Assembly (NCBI GenBank): GCA_021107855.1
Contig: JAIORZ010000002.1
Location: forward strand, 309,425 to 373,424
Direction: 5' to 3'
Source: an archaeon
GTDB taxonomy: Archaea > Nanobdellota > Nanobdellia > Pacearchaeales > GW2011-AR1
DNA: 64,000 bases
Shown here: one piece after another, positions 8,266-18,074 of the stretch
Layout of the letters: each line of letters starts with the position of its first letter
How positions within the stretch are numbered: position 1 is the first letter of the stretch
Made by a program: the position numbers and the translations under genes
Notes under the pieces: generated by a model
Seen by the model: only the letters and a program-made list of their open reading frames with translations
The model's database searches: none
Told to the model about the DNA's origin: nothing

Positions 8266-8757
8266 ATGGTGAAGAAAGTAGTGAAAAAGAAAGTAGTGAC
8301 AGAGACTGTTCACGAGGATGGAACGAAGAAAACTGTCGTAAAAGAACATTCCCCCAAAAATACTATTAAAAAGAAGAAAGTAGTGGATATTAAAAAGAAA
8401 AGGATGACGGCCAAGGAAAGAGAGGAATTATTGGTTGAAAATTTTGTTGGGCTACAACATGCAATGACTAATATGTCGATTAAGTTTGGGGCATTGTCTG
8501 ATAATATTTCAAAGCTATTGCAAATTTTTGAAGAAAGCGCGAAGAATTTTATGTCTGGAGGAAAGTCCGACGATACGGAAATGTTAGGCAAGATTAATTC
8601 GTTGTTAGCTCAAAACAAGACGATTGCGTCGGGTTTGGTTTTAATGGAGGGGAAGTTAAGGGGACGGAACGAGGAGCCGCAGACAGCGCAGCCTAATATG
8701 ATGCAGCCTAGACCGCAGATTCCTCCTATGAGACCGAAACCACTTCCAAGTATCTAA
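8266..8757 (+). CDS. Hypothetical protein with basic N-terminus and coiled-coil region
   Basis: MVKKVVKKKVVTETVHEDGTKKTVVKEH...; TATA (CTTTTATAAAT) 20 nt upstream of ATG. Confidence 0.65.
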   Translation: MVKKVVKKKVVTETVHEDGTKKTVVKEHSPKNTIKKKKVVDIKKKRMTAKEREELLVENFVGLQHAMTNMSIKFGALSDNISKLLQIFEESAKNFMSGGKSDDTEMLGKINSLLAQNKTIASGLVLMEGKLRGRNEEPQTAQPNMMQPRPQIPPMRPKPLPSI

Positions 8758-9461
8758 TGAATTCCAACGACGTTTCCTTAATTCCTATGCATCCGTTTGT
8801 CCGTCAGTTTGTATTTTCAATTATTAAGAATATTCGAGGTGAGGAATTTGATTATAGAGAGAGGCCGGTTATCCATGCGGATATGGTACCAAAGGGCTCT
8901 AAAGGTGTGAGGATGGCGTCTATGATGGCAAGTCCTGTGTTAGAAAGTGCGAAGGTGGTTAAGCCTCCTATAAAAATTGCGCCCAGGAGAAGAGATATGA
9001 GTGCGTTGGTTGCACCAATTGGAAGAACTCGGAACAGAGGAGGTCAAAGGATGATGGCCAGCAGGCAAGTTGCGACACTGACTCGAATTGAACCTCCTAT
9101 TGCTTCTGCTGAGGGGACTATGGCAACTCCGGTTCCTTCGGGGAAAGGAATTATTAGCGAAGGTTATGGAAAAATTGCACCCTTACTCGACGACCCATCG
9201 ATTTCTACTATCGAATGCGAAGGTGTTAATAAGCCAATCATGATTCTCCGTGCCGCGCAGAGACAGAAAACTAGAGTTGCCTTAACCAAGGAGGAAATCC
9301 ATGAAATTTTGGAAAAAGTAGCAGATGAAACACATATCCCCTTGCTCGAGGGAGTATTCCGTGCAGTAGTAAGCGGATTTTCAATTAATGCTGTGATTTC
9401 TGAGATGATTGGTTCGAGATTTGTGATTAAGAAATCGAATGCTTATTCAATGTTGGAGTGA
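8757..9461 (+). CDS. Protein with type II/IV secretion ATPase (VirB11/GspE-like) N-terminal-like domain, lacking the ATPase domain
   Basis: GYGKIAPLLDDPSISTIECEGVNKPIMI...EIHEILEKVADETHIPLLEGVFRAVVSGFSINAVISEMIGSRFVIKK. Confidence 0.5.
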   Translation: MNSNDVSLIPMHPFVRQFVFSIIKNIRGEEFDYRERPVIHADMVPKGSKGVRMASMMASPVLESAKVVKPPIKIAPRRRDMSALVAPIGRTRNRGGQRMMASRQVATLTRIEPPIASAEGTMATPVPSGKGIISEGYGKIAPLLDDPSISTIECEGVNKPIMILRAAQRQKTRVALTKEEIHEILEKVADETHIPLLEGVFRAVVSGFSINAVISEMIGSRFVIKKSNAYSMLE

Positions 9462-9494
9462 TAAAGTTAAATAGGTAAATTTCTTGGGCAATTT

Positions 9495-9776
9495 ATGAAA
9501 AACGAAATCACCAAGGAGAAATTAGAAAAGTATTTTGATTTGACCAGTCGGGGATTAAAAAAGGTTAGGGAAAATATAATTAAAGGAAAGGGAAAAGAAG
9601 CTGGTGAGATTGTTGAGATGGTTTCGAATTATTTGAGTGACGCACGACATTTTGAGAAGAAAAAAGACTGGGTTGATGCTTTTGCAGCTTTGAATTATGC
9701 ACATGGATGGTTGGACTGTGGGGTTCGGACTGGGGTTTTTGACGTGAGTGATAGGGATTTGTTTACGGTTAGATAG
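9495..9776 (+). CDS. DUF357-like protein
   Basis: KYFDLTSRGLKKVRENI...EMVSNYLSDARHFEKKKDWVDAFAALNYAHGWLDCGVRTGVFDV. Confidence 0.75.
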   Translation: MKNEITKEKLEKYFDLTSRGLKKVRENIIKGKGKEAGEIVEMVSNYLSDARHFEKKKDWVDAFAALNYAHGWLDCGVRTGVFDVSDRDLFTVR

Positions 9777-9806
9777 ATATTTAAATTTAGTATCATTTTT
9801 TGTATT

Positions 9807-10496
9807 ATGAAAAATGTGTGGGTGATTAGCTTAGGCGGTTCGAGAATTATACCGGACGAAGTAGATGATAAATTTTTATCGGATTTTAAAAATTTAATTA
9901 ACTCTCATCGTAATAAAAAATTCGTTGTAGTCTGCGGTGGAGGGTCCAGTGCTCGTCGATATATTTCGGCTTTGAGAAAGCTAGGAAAGGGGACACGGGA
10001 TCAATCGATAGGAGGAATTGCAGTTACTCGGCTTCATGCTGGATTCTTGGCAAGACTTTTTGGGAAACAGGCGAATAGAGAACTTCCGATGAATATGAAA
10101 AAGGTTAAAAATTTACTTGGAAGAAATAGAATTGTGTTTTGTGGTGCGTTGAGATGGCGAGACAAGAATACGAGTGATGGGACTGCGGCGAAAATTGCGG
10201 GGTTTTTAGGATGCAGTTTTATTAATTTAACAAATGTAAAAGGACTTTATTCTAAGGACCCGTGGAAGAATAAAAAAGCAAAATTTATTTCGAGAATTTC
10301 TTGGGATGATTTTTTGAAAGTTTCTAGAAAAATTAAATATGGGGCAGGGCAGCATTTTGTTTTGGATTTGATTGCGGCTAAAGAAATTAAGAGGAAAAAG
10401 ATTGTGACTTATATTGTTGGTTCGTTGAAGGCGATGGACAATATCTTGAAAAAGAATAAAAAGGTTAATGGGACAGTAATTGGGGAAAAGAGTTAA
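9807..10496 (+). CDS. pyrH: UMP kinase (archaeal type)
   Basis: VISLGGSRIIP, VVCGGGSSARRYI, TSDGTAAKIAGFLGCSFINLTNVKGLYSKDP. Confidence 0.9.
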   Translation: MKNVWVISLGGSRIIPDEVDDKFLSDFKNLINSHRNKKFVVVCGGGSSARRYISALRKLGKGTRDQSIGGIAVTRLHAGFLARLFGKQANRELPMNMKKVKNLLGRNRIVFCGALRWRDKNTSDGTAAKIAGFLGCSFINLTNVKGLYSKDPWKNKKAKFISRISWDDFLKVSRKIKYGAGQHFVLDLIAAKEIKRKKIVTYIVGSLKAMDNILKKNKKVNGTVIGEKS

Positions 10497-10540
10497 ATTA
10501 CTATACAAATTTTTATAAAGTATGAGTGAGTTTTGCTTTT

Positions 10541-10888
10541 ATGGTTTCATCAAAAATTCTTGATAAAAATTTGAAAGTGAGAGAAGGTTTAGGATTCAGA
10601 ATAGGTGTTGTTAGTTTTGGTTTAATGGCTCTTCTGGGAATTGTTGGCTCCCAAGCTCTTCTTGATAAAAACAAGGCTTCTAGGATTAAGAAAGAGCAAA
10701 TTCATTATAAATTATCTTTAGAGGCTATCGGGCTTTCTTCAAAGGAAGTTCTTAAGGCAGATCGAACGCTTGATATTAATAGAGATGGGGTGTCTGATTA
10801 TATTATTGCTATCCCACGAAAAGATGGGTCTTATGCGCAAAGGTTTGTTTTGGGATATAATCCTAGTCAAAATAAAAATCGACCTTAG
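10541..10888 (+). CDS. Membrane-anchored hypothetical protein with DxNxDG calcium-binding-like motif
   Basis: N-terminal hydrophobic helix; TLDINRDGVSDYI. AATTTTTATAAAG 20 nt before ATG 10541. Confidence 0.6.
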   Translation: MVSSKILDKNLKVREGLGFRIGVVSFGLMALLGIVGSQALLDKNKASRIKKEQIHYKLSLEAIGLSSKEVLKADRTLDINRDGVSDYIIAIPRKDGSYAQRFVLGYNPSQNKNRP

Positions 10889-10923
10889 CATAAAAATAAA
10901 AAGTGTATTTGTGATGTTTATTT

Positions 10924-11484
10924 GTGAAAGATATAAATTTATTTAAAATAAAAGATTCGCTTTACCTAAAGAAAGTTTCCAGAAAAGATGAAGTTTCCAA
11001 AGATGAGAATTGCGATGGGTTTCTAATCAATTCTTCAGAAAAAGAAGCAAGGCGAATTATTGAAAGTTTGAAAGGAAGTAAAAAGAAAATAGCAGTTGTA
11101 GGTGAAGACGATGCGTTTAATCGACGAGCAATTGAGAGCTTAAAAATTGATTATTTAGTTTCTCCTGAAGGTTCCAAAAAACTTGATAATTTAAAGCAAA
11201 GAGATTCTGGGTTGAATCATGTTGTAGCTAAGATTGCGAAGGAAAAAGAAATTTTGATTGTTGTTGATTTTGGTGGGATTTCTAGATTAGAGAGAAAAGA
11301 AAGAGCTAAGAGAATTGCAAGAGTTGCTCAAAATGTGAAGATTTGTCGAAAGGTTGGATGCGGGATTCGGATTGCGAGTTTCGGGGAGAGGAGGAAAGAT
11401 GTTTTTGATGAATTGGGGAGAAAAGCGTTTGGGGTGACGATTGGGATGTCGAGTAGCGAGATTCGGGATTGTGTGGGGTTCTAA
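10924..11484 (+). CDS. RNase P protein component 3 (p30); GTG start
   Basis: DGFLINSS...DYLVSPEG...LNHVVAKIAKEKEILIVVDF...RIASFGERRKDVFDELGRKAFGVTIGMSSSEIRDCV. Confidence 0.8.
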   Translation: MKDINLFKIKDSLYLKKVSRKDEVSKDENCDGFLINSSEKEARRIIESLKGSKKKIAVVGEDDAFNRRAIESLKIDYLVSPEGSKKLDNLKQRDSGLNHVVAKIAKEKEILIVVDFGGISRLERKERAKRIARVAQNVKICRKVGCGIRIASFGERRKDVFDELGRKAFGVTIGMSSSEIRDCVGF

Positions 11485-11485
11485 A

Positions 11486-11797
11486 TTATTTTTCCAGTAT
11501 TATTTCACTTAATTTTTTAATTCCAGCTTTCTTTATTCCTTTTTCTATCTCTTTTCTTTTTGGGTCGTTTGTATGTGCGGGGGTTCTTCCGAAGAAGGGT
11601 GAGTCTTCAATTCCTGGATAAAAAGTTTTGAAATTAAGATTTCCTATTTCTATTCTTCCAGCGGCTATTGCCTTTACATAATTTTCCCCTAATTTTCCCG
11701 GGGTTGATGCGTTGGCTAAAAGCACCTCATTCGTATCTCTTATATTATATCCCCCATCTCTTGTTTCATGTACATTATGATTTTGCGCAATCTCCAT
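11486..11797 (-). CDS. Hypothetical protein
   Basis: ORF only. Confidence 0.5.
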   Translation of the reverse strand: MEIAQNHNVHETRDGGYNIRDTNEVLLANASTPGKLGENYVKAIAAGRIEIGNLNFKTFYPGIEDSPFFGRTPAHTNDPKRKEIEKGIKKAGIKKLSEIILEK

Positions 11798-11890
11798 AAG
11801 TATGTCCGGGTTATCCTGTTTATAATTATTTATATGATTAAGGTTAAGGCAGGTCTAAATATTTATAAAAGATGTTAGCCGTTTTGTTAG

Positions 11891-13639
11891 ATGATTGAGT
11901 TGACTGGGAGAGTGATTGAGATAGTGAATGGAGTTGGAAATCATATTGGTACGTTGCCTGCAAGTGAAATCATTATTTTTGACCTCGCCGTGATTTTGAT
12001 TCTGTCCGCAATATTTGCCCTTATCGCTAGAACATTCCGACAACCTTTAATTCCAGCATATGTTTTAACGGGTTTGATTTTAGGTCCTTTGGTTTTTGGA
12101 GTCGTGAAGAATGTCGATTTAATTAATGCGTTTAGCGAAATTGGAATTGCATTTTTATTGTTTACTGCCGGTTTGGAAATTTCGTTTCGAAAAATTCGTG
12201 AAGCAAATTTGAAAAAGATTGCGTTAATTGGTATTTTGCAGGTTGGAGTGATTTTCGGAGTTGCTTTGTTGCTGGCTAATTTTTTGGGTTTGACCACTTT
12301 ACAGGCTGCTTATGTGGGAATTATTCTGGCGTTCGGCTCGACGATGGTCGATATTAAACTACTGGCTGACAGAAACGAATTAGTGACGCTTCACGGTCGG
12401 CTGATTTTGGGAATTTTGCTACTACAAGACCTAATCGCAATCATTGCAATTGTCGTTTTCACCAGCAACGGATTTGCAGCTGCTTCCCTAGGAATCGCTT
12501 TTATAAAATTAAGCGCAGTCCTGTCAGCTGCTATTCTCTTACAGAAATTCGTTTTGAAGAAATTATTTAGATTTGCGGCTGAGTCTAATGAGTTCCTATT
12601 TTTATGCTCTTTAGCCGTCTTGTTTTTCTTTATTATTTTGGCCTACATTTCTGACATATCAATTGTAATTGGAGCCTTTATCGCTGGAATTAGCCTGGCG
12701 AACTCTCCATTTAAATTAGAATTAGAATCAAGAATTTCTCCACTTCGGGACTTCTTCGCAATTTTATTTTTTGTGGCTCTTGGTATGCAGCTTGTTCTTA
12801 CTGGTATTGGAAGTAGATTAGTTTTACTTGGAGCTTTACTTATAGGTGCATTTTTAATTAAACCGATTATAACTATAGTTTTACTTCGAATTACTGGATA
12901 CCAACCACGGACGAGTTTTTTAACAGCGATTTCTTTGGCGCAACTTAGTGAGTTTTCGTTGATTATCGGAATGATTGGCGTTATGACTGGCGTTTTGGAC
13001 GCGTCATTCTTCTCGACCGTTATTCTAGCTACGATTATTACCATGTCTGTCACTCCTTATCTGATCAAATATAAGGGCGGGCTGTATCGTTTTTTCCGTT
13101 ATCCGATTAGAAGTTTAGGCTTTTTACCGATGATGGAAATTTTAGAGTATAAAGATAAAAAGAACAAAAAGATTTTGTTGGTTGGCTCACATCGAATGGG
13201 AGGAGCATTAATGGAAGAGCTGTTGAGGAAAAAGGACGATTTGCTGGTCATTGATTATAATCCAGAAGTGATTGGGGTTTTGATGAAAAAGAAGGTTAGC
13301 TGTGTTTATGGGGATGTTTGTAGCCCAGAGATGTTGGATAAAATTGATTTGAAGAAACTGAAATTGTTGATTTCGACTATTCCTGATTATGAGCAGACCA
13401 TGTTTTTACTTAGAAAAATTAGGAAAGTGGCGCCTAAGGCGAAAATTGTTGTGACTGGGAGTCGGATTAGTGAGACGTTGAAATTGTATAGGGCTGGAGC
13501 GGATTATGTTGTGACTCCGAAGATTTTGGCGGGGACTGAGGTTGGTAATATTTTGCACAATTACACCCCTGCGGATTTGAAGAAAGCTAGGGAAAGGCAT
13601 TTGGAGCATCTGAAGGAAATACATCGGTTGTTGTATTAG
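11891..13639 (+). CDS. Cation:proton antiporter, CPA2/KefB type with TrkA-N domain
   Basis: Multi-pass N-terminal half (PLIPAYVLTGLILGPLVFG) and C-terminal Rossmann KKILLVGSHRMGGALMEELL. Confidence 0.9.
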   Translation: MIELTGRVIEIVNGVGNHIGTLPASEIIIFDLAVILILSAIFALIARTFRQPLIPAYVLTGLILGPLVFGVVKNVDLINAFSEIGIAFLLFTAGLEISFRKIREANLKKIALIGILQVGVIFGVALLLANFLGLTTLQAAYVGIILAFGSTMVDIKLLADRNELVTLHGRLILGILLLQDLIAIIAIVVFTSNGFAAASLGIAFIKLSAVLSAAILLQKFVLKKLFRFAAESNEFLFLCSLAVLFFFIILAYISDISIVIGAFIAGISLANSPFKLELESRISPLRDFFAILFFVALGMQLVLTGIGSRLVLLGALLIGAFLIKPIITIVLLRITGYQPRTSFLTAISLAQLSEFSLIIGMIGVMTGVLDASFFSTVILATIITMSVTPYLIKYKGGLYRFFRYPIRSLGFLPMMEILEYKDKKNKKILLVGSHRMGGALMEELLRKKDDLLVIDYNPEVIGVLMKKKVSCVYGDVCSPEMLDKIDLKKLKLLISTIPDYEQTMFLLRKIRKVAPKAKIVVTGSRISETLKLYRAGADYVVTPKILAGTEVGNILHNYTPADLKKARERHLEHLKEIHRLLY

Positions 13640-13683
13640 ATTTCTGTGCTAAACCTTAAAAAGTTGTAATATGTCGGATTATA

Positions 13684-15222
13684 ATGGAAGAGAAATTGAT
13701 TATCGAGAGTTTGTCCCCGATGGAGCGGAGCGTTTTGCCTAAATTAGTAAAAAAATTTTTGAATGTTAAAGAAATTTCAGAAAAAAGTGGTTTAGACAAG
13801 ACTACGGTTTTGAGGGCGGTTGGACTTTTAGAGAAAAAGAATTTGGTTGAAATTGAGAGTTCGAAATTAAAAAGAATTGACCTAGGTATTTTAGGAATTA
13901 ATTATTTGAAAAAGGAATTACCAGAGCGGACATTGTTGAATAAGTTGAATGAAAAAGGTGGTATTCCGATTGGGGAAATCAGAAATATTTGTGGTTTGAA
14001 TGAAAATGAGGCGAAGGTTGCTTTGGGTATTTTGAGAAAAAAGATTTTGGTTGAAATTGATAAAGGGAAATTGAAATTGAGTGCTAATAAGCAAGATATC
14101 TCTAAGAAGATGGTTGAAGAATTATTTATAGAAAAGTTACCTTTAAATTTGGACGAGGTTAAAGATTTGGATGCTTTGGCTTTTGAGAATTTGAAGAAGA
14201 GGAAGGACATTGTTGAGGTTGTAGAAGAGCAGGTTGCAAAAGTTAAGTTGACTGATTTGGGAGTAAGGATTTCTGAAATAGATTTAGGTATACCGATGTT
14301 GGAAGCATTAACTCCGAAAATGTTGAAGGGAACTGGCTGGAAAGGGAAGAAATTTAGGCGGTACGATTTGAATGCGCCAACTCCTAGGATTTATGGGGGG
14401 AAAAGGCATTTTGTAAATCAGGCAACTGGTTATGCTAAATCGATTTGGTTGGAAATGGGATTCAAAGAGATGGCGGGGAATATGGTAGAGAGTGGCTTTT
14501 GGGTTTTTGATAGTTTATTTACGGCGCAGGACCATCCGGTTCGGGAGATGCAGGACACTTTTTATTTGAAAGGACTGAAGGGAACTGTTCCCGCGAAAGA
14601 AAAGAAAGTGGTAAATTGTGTCCTTTCTAATGTTCAGAAGGCACATGAGGGCGGAGTCGATGGGTCAAAAGGTTGGCAATATAAGTGGGACGAGGAAGAT
14701 GCTAAGAAAGTATTGCTCCGAACGCACACGACTTGCTTGTCGGCTCGGAAGTTGATGGAGATTGGGAAAAATGGTGAGTTCCCGGCAAAGTATTTTGCGC
14801 TTGGAAAGTGTTTTAGAAATGAAACAGTGGATTGGTCACACGGGTTTGAATTTAATCAGACTGAGGGGATTGTGGTCGATGAGAATGCGAATTTTAGGCA
14901 ACTCTTAGGATATTTGAAGCAGTTTTTTTTGAAAATGGGTTATGAGAAAATTCGAATTCGACCGGCGTATTTTGCGTATACCGAACCGAGTTTGGAGATT
15001 GATATTTTTCATCCTGTGCATAAGAAATGGGTTGAGCTTGGTGGGGCGGGAATGTTTAGACCCGAGGTGACGATTCCGATGTTTGGGAGGCATATTCCCG
15101 TGTTAGCTTGGGGCCCAGGATTTGATAGAATTATTATGGAGTTTTTTGGAATTAACGATTTGCGAGAGATGTATAAAAACGATTTAAATAAATTGAGAGA
15201 GATGAAAATTTGGAGGAAATGA
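13684..15222 (+). CDS. pheS: Phenylalanyl-tRNA synthetase alpha subunit
   Basis: Class II motifs: FDSLFTAQDHPVREMQDTFYL, GKCFRNETVDWSHGFEFNQTEG, GGAGMFRPEVT. Confidence 0.95.
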   Translation: MEEKLIIESLSPMERSVLPKLVKKFLNVKEISEKSGLDKTTVLRAVGLLEKKNLVEIESSKLKRIDLGILGINYLKKELPERTLLNKLNEKGGIPIGEIRNICGLNENEAKVALGILRKKILVEIDKGKLKLSANKQDISKKMVEELFIEKLPLNLDEVKDLDALAFENLKKRKDIVEVVEEQVAKVKLTDLGVRISEIDLGIPMLEALTPKMLKGTGWKGKKFRRYDLNAPTPRIYGGKRHFVNQATGYAKSIWLEMGFKEMAGNMVESGFWVFDSLFTAQDHPVREMQDTFYLKGLKGTVPAKEKKVVNCVLSNVQKAHEGGVDGSKGWQYKWDEEDAKKVLLRTHTTCLSARKLMEIGKNGEFPAKYFALGKCFRNETVDWSHGFEFNQTEGIVVDENANFRQLLGYLKQFFLKMGYEKIRIRPAYFAYTEPSLEIDIFHPVHKKWVELGGAGMFRPEVTIPMFGRHIPVLAWGPGFDRIIMEFFGINDLREMYKNDLNKLREMKIWRK

Positions 15223-15488
15223 TGATAACAATAGAAATTTTAGCTACTGTACTTGGAGTAATTACCGGTTTGGCAAATGTTCCTCAAATAATCAAAATTT
15301 TCAAAAGTAGGAGCGCAAAAGATATTTCAATTATAACTAATTTGATTTTTATCACAAGTTCCGTTGTTTGGTTGTTATATGGATTGCAGTTGGACAGTTT
15401 CCCTCTTATTGTTGCTAATATTATTTACATAATTACCTACGGATTGATAGTTATTGGATGGGTGGTTTATGGGAGGAACAGAAAATAA
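15210..15488 (+). CDS. SemiSWEET-family transporter
   Basis: Three-TM PQ-loop: LGVITGLANVPQIIKIFKSRSAKDISIITNLIFITSSVVWLLYGLQLDSFPLIVANI. Confidence 0.85.
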   Translation: MEEMMITIEILATVLGVITGLANVPQIIKIFKSRSAKDISIITNLIFITSSVVWLLYGLQLDSFPLIVANIIYIITYGLIVIGWVVYGRNRK

Positions 15489-15489
15489 G

Positions 15490-15816
15490 ATGGAAATTAA
15501 CGAAGCACAAAAAAAAGCGAAAGAATTAATTTTGCATTATGGAGACTTTTGGCCACCACTTTCTATGATGGCTAGAATTACAGAAGAAGTCGGCGAGTTG
15601 GCACGGGCTATGAATATTAAGTATGGGGGGAAGAGAAGCAAAGGAGATGGAGACGGGAGAGAAATTGGGAAAGAGTTATCGGATATTTTATTTACTACAC
15701 TGGCTATAGCTGAGGCGCAGGGGATTGATTTGGAAAAGGTTTATGAGAAAAAAGTTGAGGCGGATTATGAAAAAATGAAAGGAGTATATTCTAAAAATGA
15801 CAATACTAACAATTAA
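15490..15816 (+). CDS. MazG-like nucleotide pyrophosphohydrolase
   Basis: MMARITEEVGELARAMN...IGKELSDILFTTLAIAEAQGIDLEKVYEKK (EExxE...ExxD). Confidence 0.85.
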   Translation: MEINEAQKKAKELILHYGDFWPPLSMMARITEEVGELARAMNIKYGGKRSKGDGDGREIGKELSDILFTTLAIAEAQGIDLEKVYEKKVEADYEKMKGVYSKNDNTNN

Positions 15817-17440
15817 CAGAAAAGAATTTGAAAAGCAAATCGGCAAACTAACTCCGGAATTAGAGAAAAAAATCACAGATATGGGGACGCCGATTGAGGA
15901 AGTTACCGATTCAGAAATCGCAATTGAAGTTTTTCCCAATAGACCAGATTTATTGAGTTTGGAAAATTTTGCACGAGCTATTAATCAGTTTATTGGAAAG
16001 GGCAAAATTGCCAAATTTAAGGTGGTTTCCTCTGGAGAAAAATTAATTGTTGATAAATCGCTGCCAAAGGAATGGCCTTATGCTATTGCCTGTATTATAA
16101 AAGGAATTAAGTTTGATGATGAAAAAATTAAACAGATTATTGATGTTCAGGAAAAGTTGGGGATGAGTGTATTAAGAAAAAGAAAACGTGGCGGAATTGG
16201 TCTTTATCCACTTGAGAAAATTGAGTTTCCTATTAAGTTTGTTGGGATGAAACCGGAAGAAATTAAGTTTAGACCATTGGAGTTTCCTAGAGAGATTACA
16301 GGGCGACAGATTTTGAGGCAGCATCCGACCGGGCGTGAGTACGCCGATATTTGTAAGGACTGGAATTCATTTCCTGTTTTTGTTGATGATTCTGAGAAAA
16401 TTATGTCGATGCCGCCGATTATTAATTCGCATGATGTTGGAAAAATCGACGAGACGACCAGTGATGTTTTTTTGGAAGCTACAGGAGATAACCTTCCTTC
16501 ATTACAGAACGCGTTCAATATAATAGTCACTTCTTTAGCTAGTATGGGAGGTCAAATTTATTCGATAGATTGTAAGCAGCAAAATGGGAAAATGCTTTCA
16601 ATTCCCGATTTGTCTTCTGAGGAATTGAATTTTAAAATTGAAGACATTGAGAAGACTTTAGGGATTAAGTTGAAGGAAAAAGAAGTAAGGGGATATTTAG
16701 CGAGAATGGGGATTGATTATGAGAATAAAAAAGGGAAATCCGTGGCTTTGATTCCAGCATATAGAACTGATATTTTACATTGGGTTGATTTAGCTGAAGA
16801 AGTTGCGATTGCTTATGGGTATGAAAATTTTGAGCCTGAAATCCCGGCAATTTCAACCATTGCCGAAGAAAATCCTATCGATAAAACCAAAAAGGCAATT
16901 GGTAATATTCTGGCTGGGTTAGGGTGCTTGGAATGTTCCAGCTTTCATCTAATCACAAAGAAAGATGTGAAAAAAATGCATTACGAGTTTAATAATTTTA
17001 TTGAAGTTGAGGCTTCAAAAACAGGGCGAGATGTTTTAAGAATGGATTTGATGACGAATATGCTACAGATTCTGAGTAAGAATTCGGATGTCGCTTATCC
17101 GCAGAAAATATTTGAGATGGGTCGTGTGTTTGAGTTGGATGAAAAAAGTGAAACTGGGGTTATTGAAAAGGAAAGATTGAGCATTGCGATGATTGATGAG
17201 AAAATGGGATTTACAGAGATGAAGCAGGTTTTGGATTATTTGTTTAAGATGTTGGATGTTGAATATAAGTTGGAAGATGTTGAAGATTCGAATTATATCG
17301 TTGGCAGGTGCGGAAAAATTTTGGTTGGAAACGAAGAAGTAGGTCGGGTCGGTGAGATTGCACCACGAGTTTTGAAAAATTGGAAGATTAGAATGCCCGT
17401 TGTTGGATGCGAGATGGGACTTGGTTTTTTGTTTGGATAG
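15797..17440 (+). CDS. pheT: Phenylalanyl-tRNA synthetase beta subunit
   Basis: EVFPNRPDLLSLENFARAI, LVDLAEEVAIAYGYENFEPEIP. Confidence 0.95.
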   Translation: MTILTINRKEFEKQIGKLTPELEKKITDMGTPIEEVTDSEIAIEVFPNRPDLLSLENFARAINQFIGKGKIAKFKVVSSGEKLIVDKSLPKEWPYAIACIIKGIKFDDEKIKQIIDVQEKLGMSVLRKRKRGGIGLYPLEKIEFPIKFVGMKPEEIKFRPLEFPREITGRQILRQHPTGREYADICKDWNSFPVFVDDSEKIMSMPPIINSHDVGKIDETTSDVFLEATGDNLPSLQNAFNIIVTSLASMGGQIYSIDCKQQNGKMLSIPDLSSEELNFKIEDIEKTLGIKLKEKEVRGYLARMGIDYENKKGKSVALIPAYRTDILHWVDLAEEVAIAYGYENFEPEIPAISTIAEENPIDKTKKAIGNILAGLGCLECSSFHLITKKDVKKMHYEFNNFIEVEASKTGRDVLRMDLMTNMLQILSKNSDVAYPQKIFEMGRVFELDEKSETGVIEKERLSIAMIDEKMGFTEMKQVLDYLFKMLDVEYKLEDVEDSNYIVGRCGKILVGNEEVGRVGEIAPRVLKNWKIRMPVVGCEMGLGFLFG

Positions 17441-17470
17441 ATATTTAAAGTTCCTAAATTAATTTATTAT

Positions 17471-18073
17471 ATGAAGAGGTTTTATATTATCTTAATTGTT
17501 ATTGGTGCTTTAATGGTTGTTTCTTCGGGGAGTTTTGTTTTGATGCAAGTTTTTTGGAGTTCTAATGAATATCAGACGGGAATGGAAAGCGAAGAAGCCA
17601 ATGGAATCAAGGATGAGGGTCGAGTAGAAATTAATATAGGAGATCCTGCAGTTGAGGACAGTTTTGGAGGAGGGGGAGCTGGCGGAGGTGGGAGCGGAAG
17701 TGGAGATGAAGGGGATTCTGGAGTCGTCGATGATGGATGTATTTTAAGACAAGTCCAGTATTCTTTGAAAAACTTTGGAGATGATGTTTTGTGCTTAGAA
17801 AACGGAAGTGTTGGATGCTCTAAGATAAAAGTTAATTGTTTTGTTGAAGTTTATAATTTTGATGTTGGTGTTGATGATATTTTCGGGGTGAGATATTCTT
17901 TGGTTGATTCAAATGAGGATGAACTGGACTTTAAATTGGTCGAAGGGGATGTTGCGACGGGTAGCTCGAAGATTTTTTCTGCTGAGTTTATTTGGGAAGA
18001 TGAAGATGGGGTTGGCGAGAATTTGAATTGTGTGTTTGGGATGGAAAGAATTCCTAATAAGAAGATTTGTTAA
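17471..18073 (+). CDS. Membrane-anchored protein with Gly-rich linker
   Basis: N-terminal TM helix then GGGGAGGGGSGSGDEGDSG. Confidence 0.6.
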   Translation: MKRFYIILIVIGALMVVSSGSFVLMQVFWSSNEYQTGMESEEANGIKDEGRVEINIGDPAVEDSFGGGGAGGGGSGSGDEGDSGVVDDGCILRQVQYSLKNFGDDVLCLENGSVGCSKIKVNCFVEVYNFDVGVDDIFGVRYSLVDSNEDELDFKLVEGDVATGSSKIFSAEFIWEDEDGVGENLNCVFGMERIPNKKIC

Positions 18074-18074
18074 A

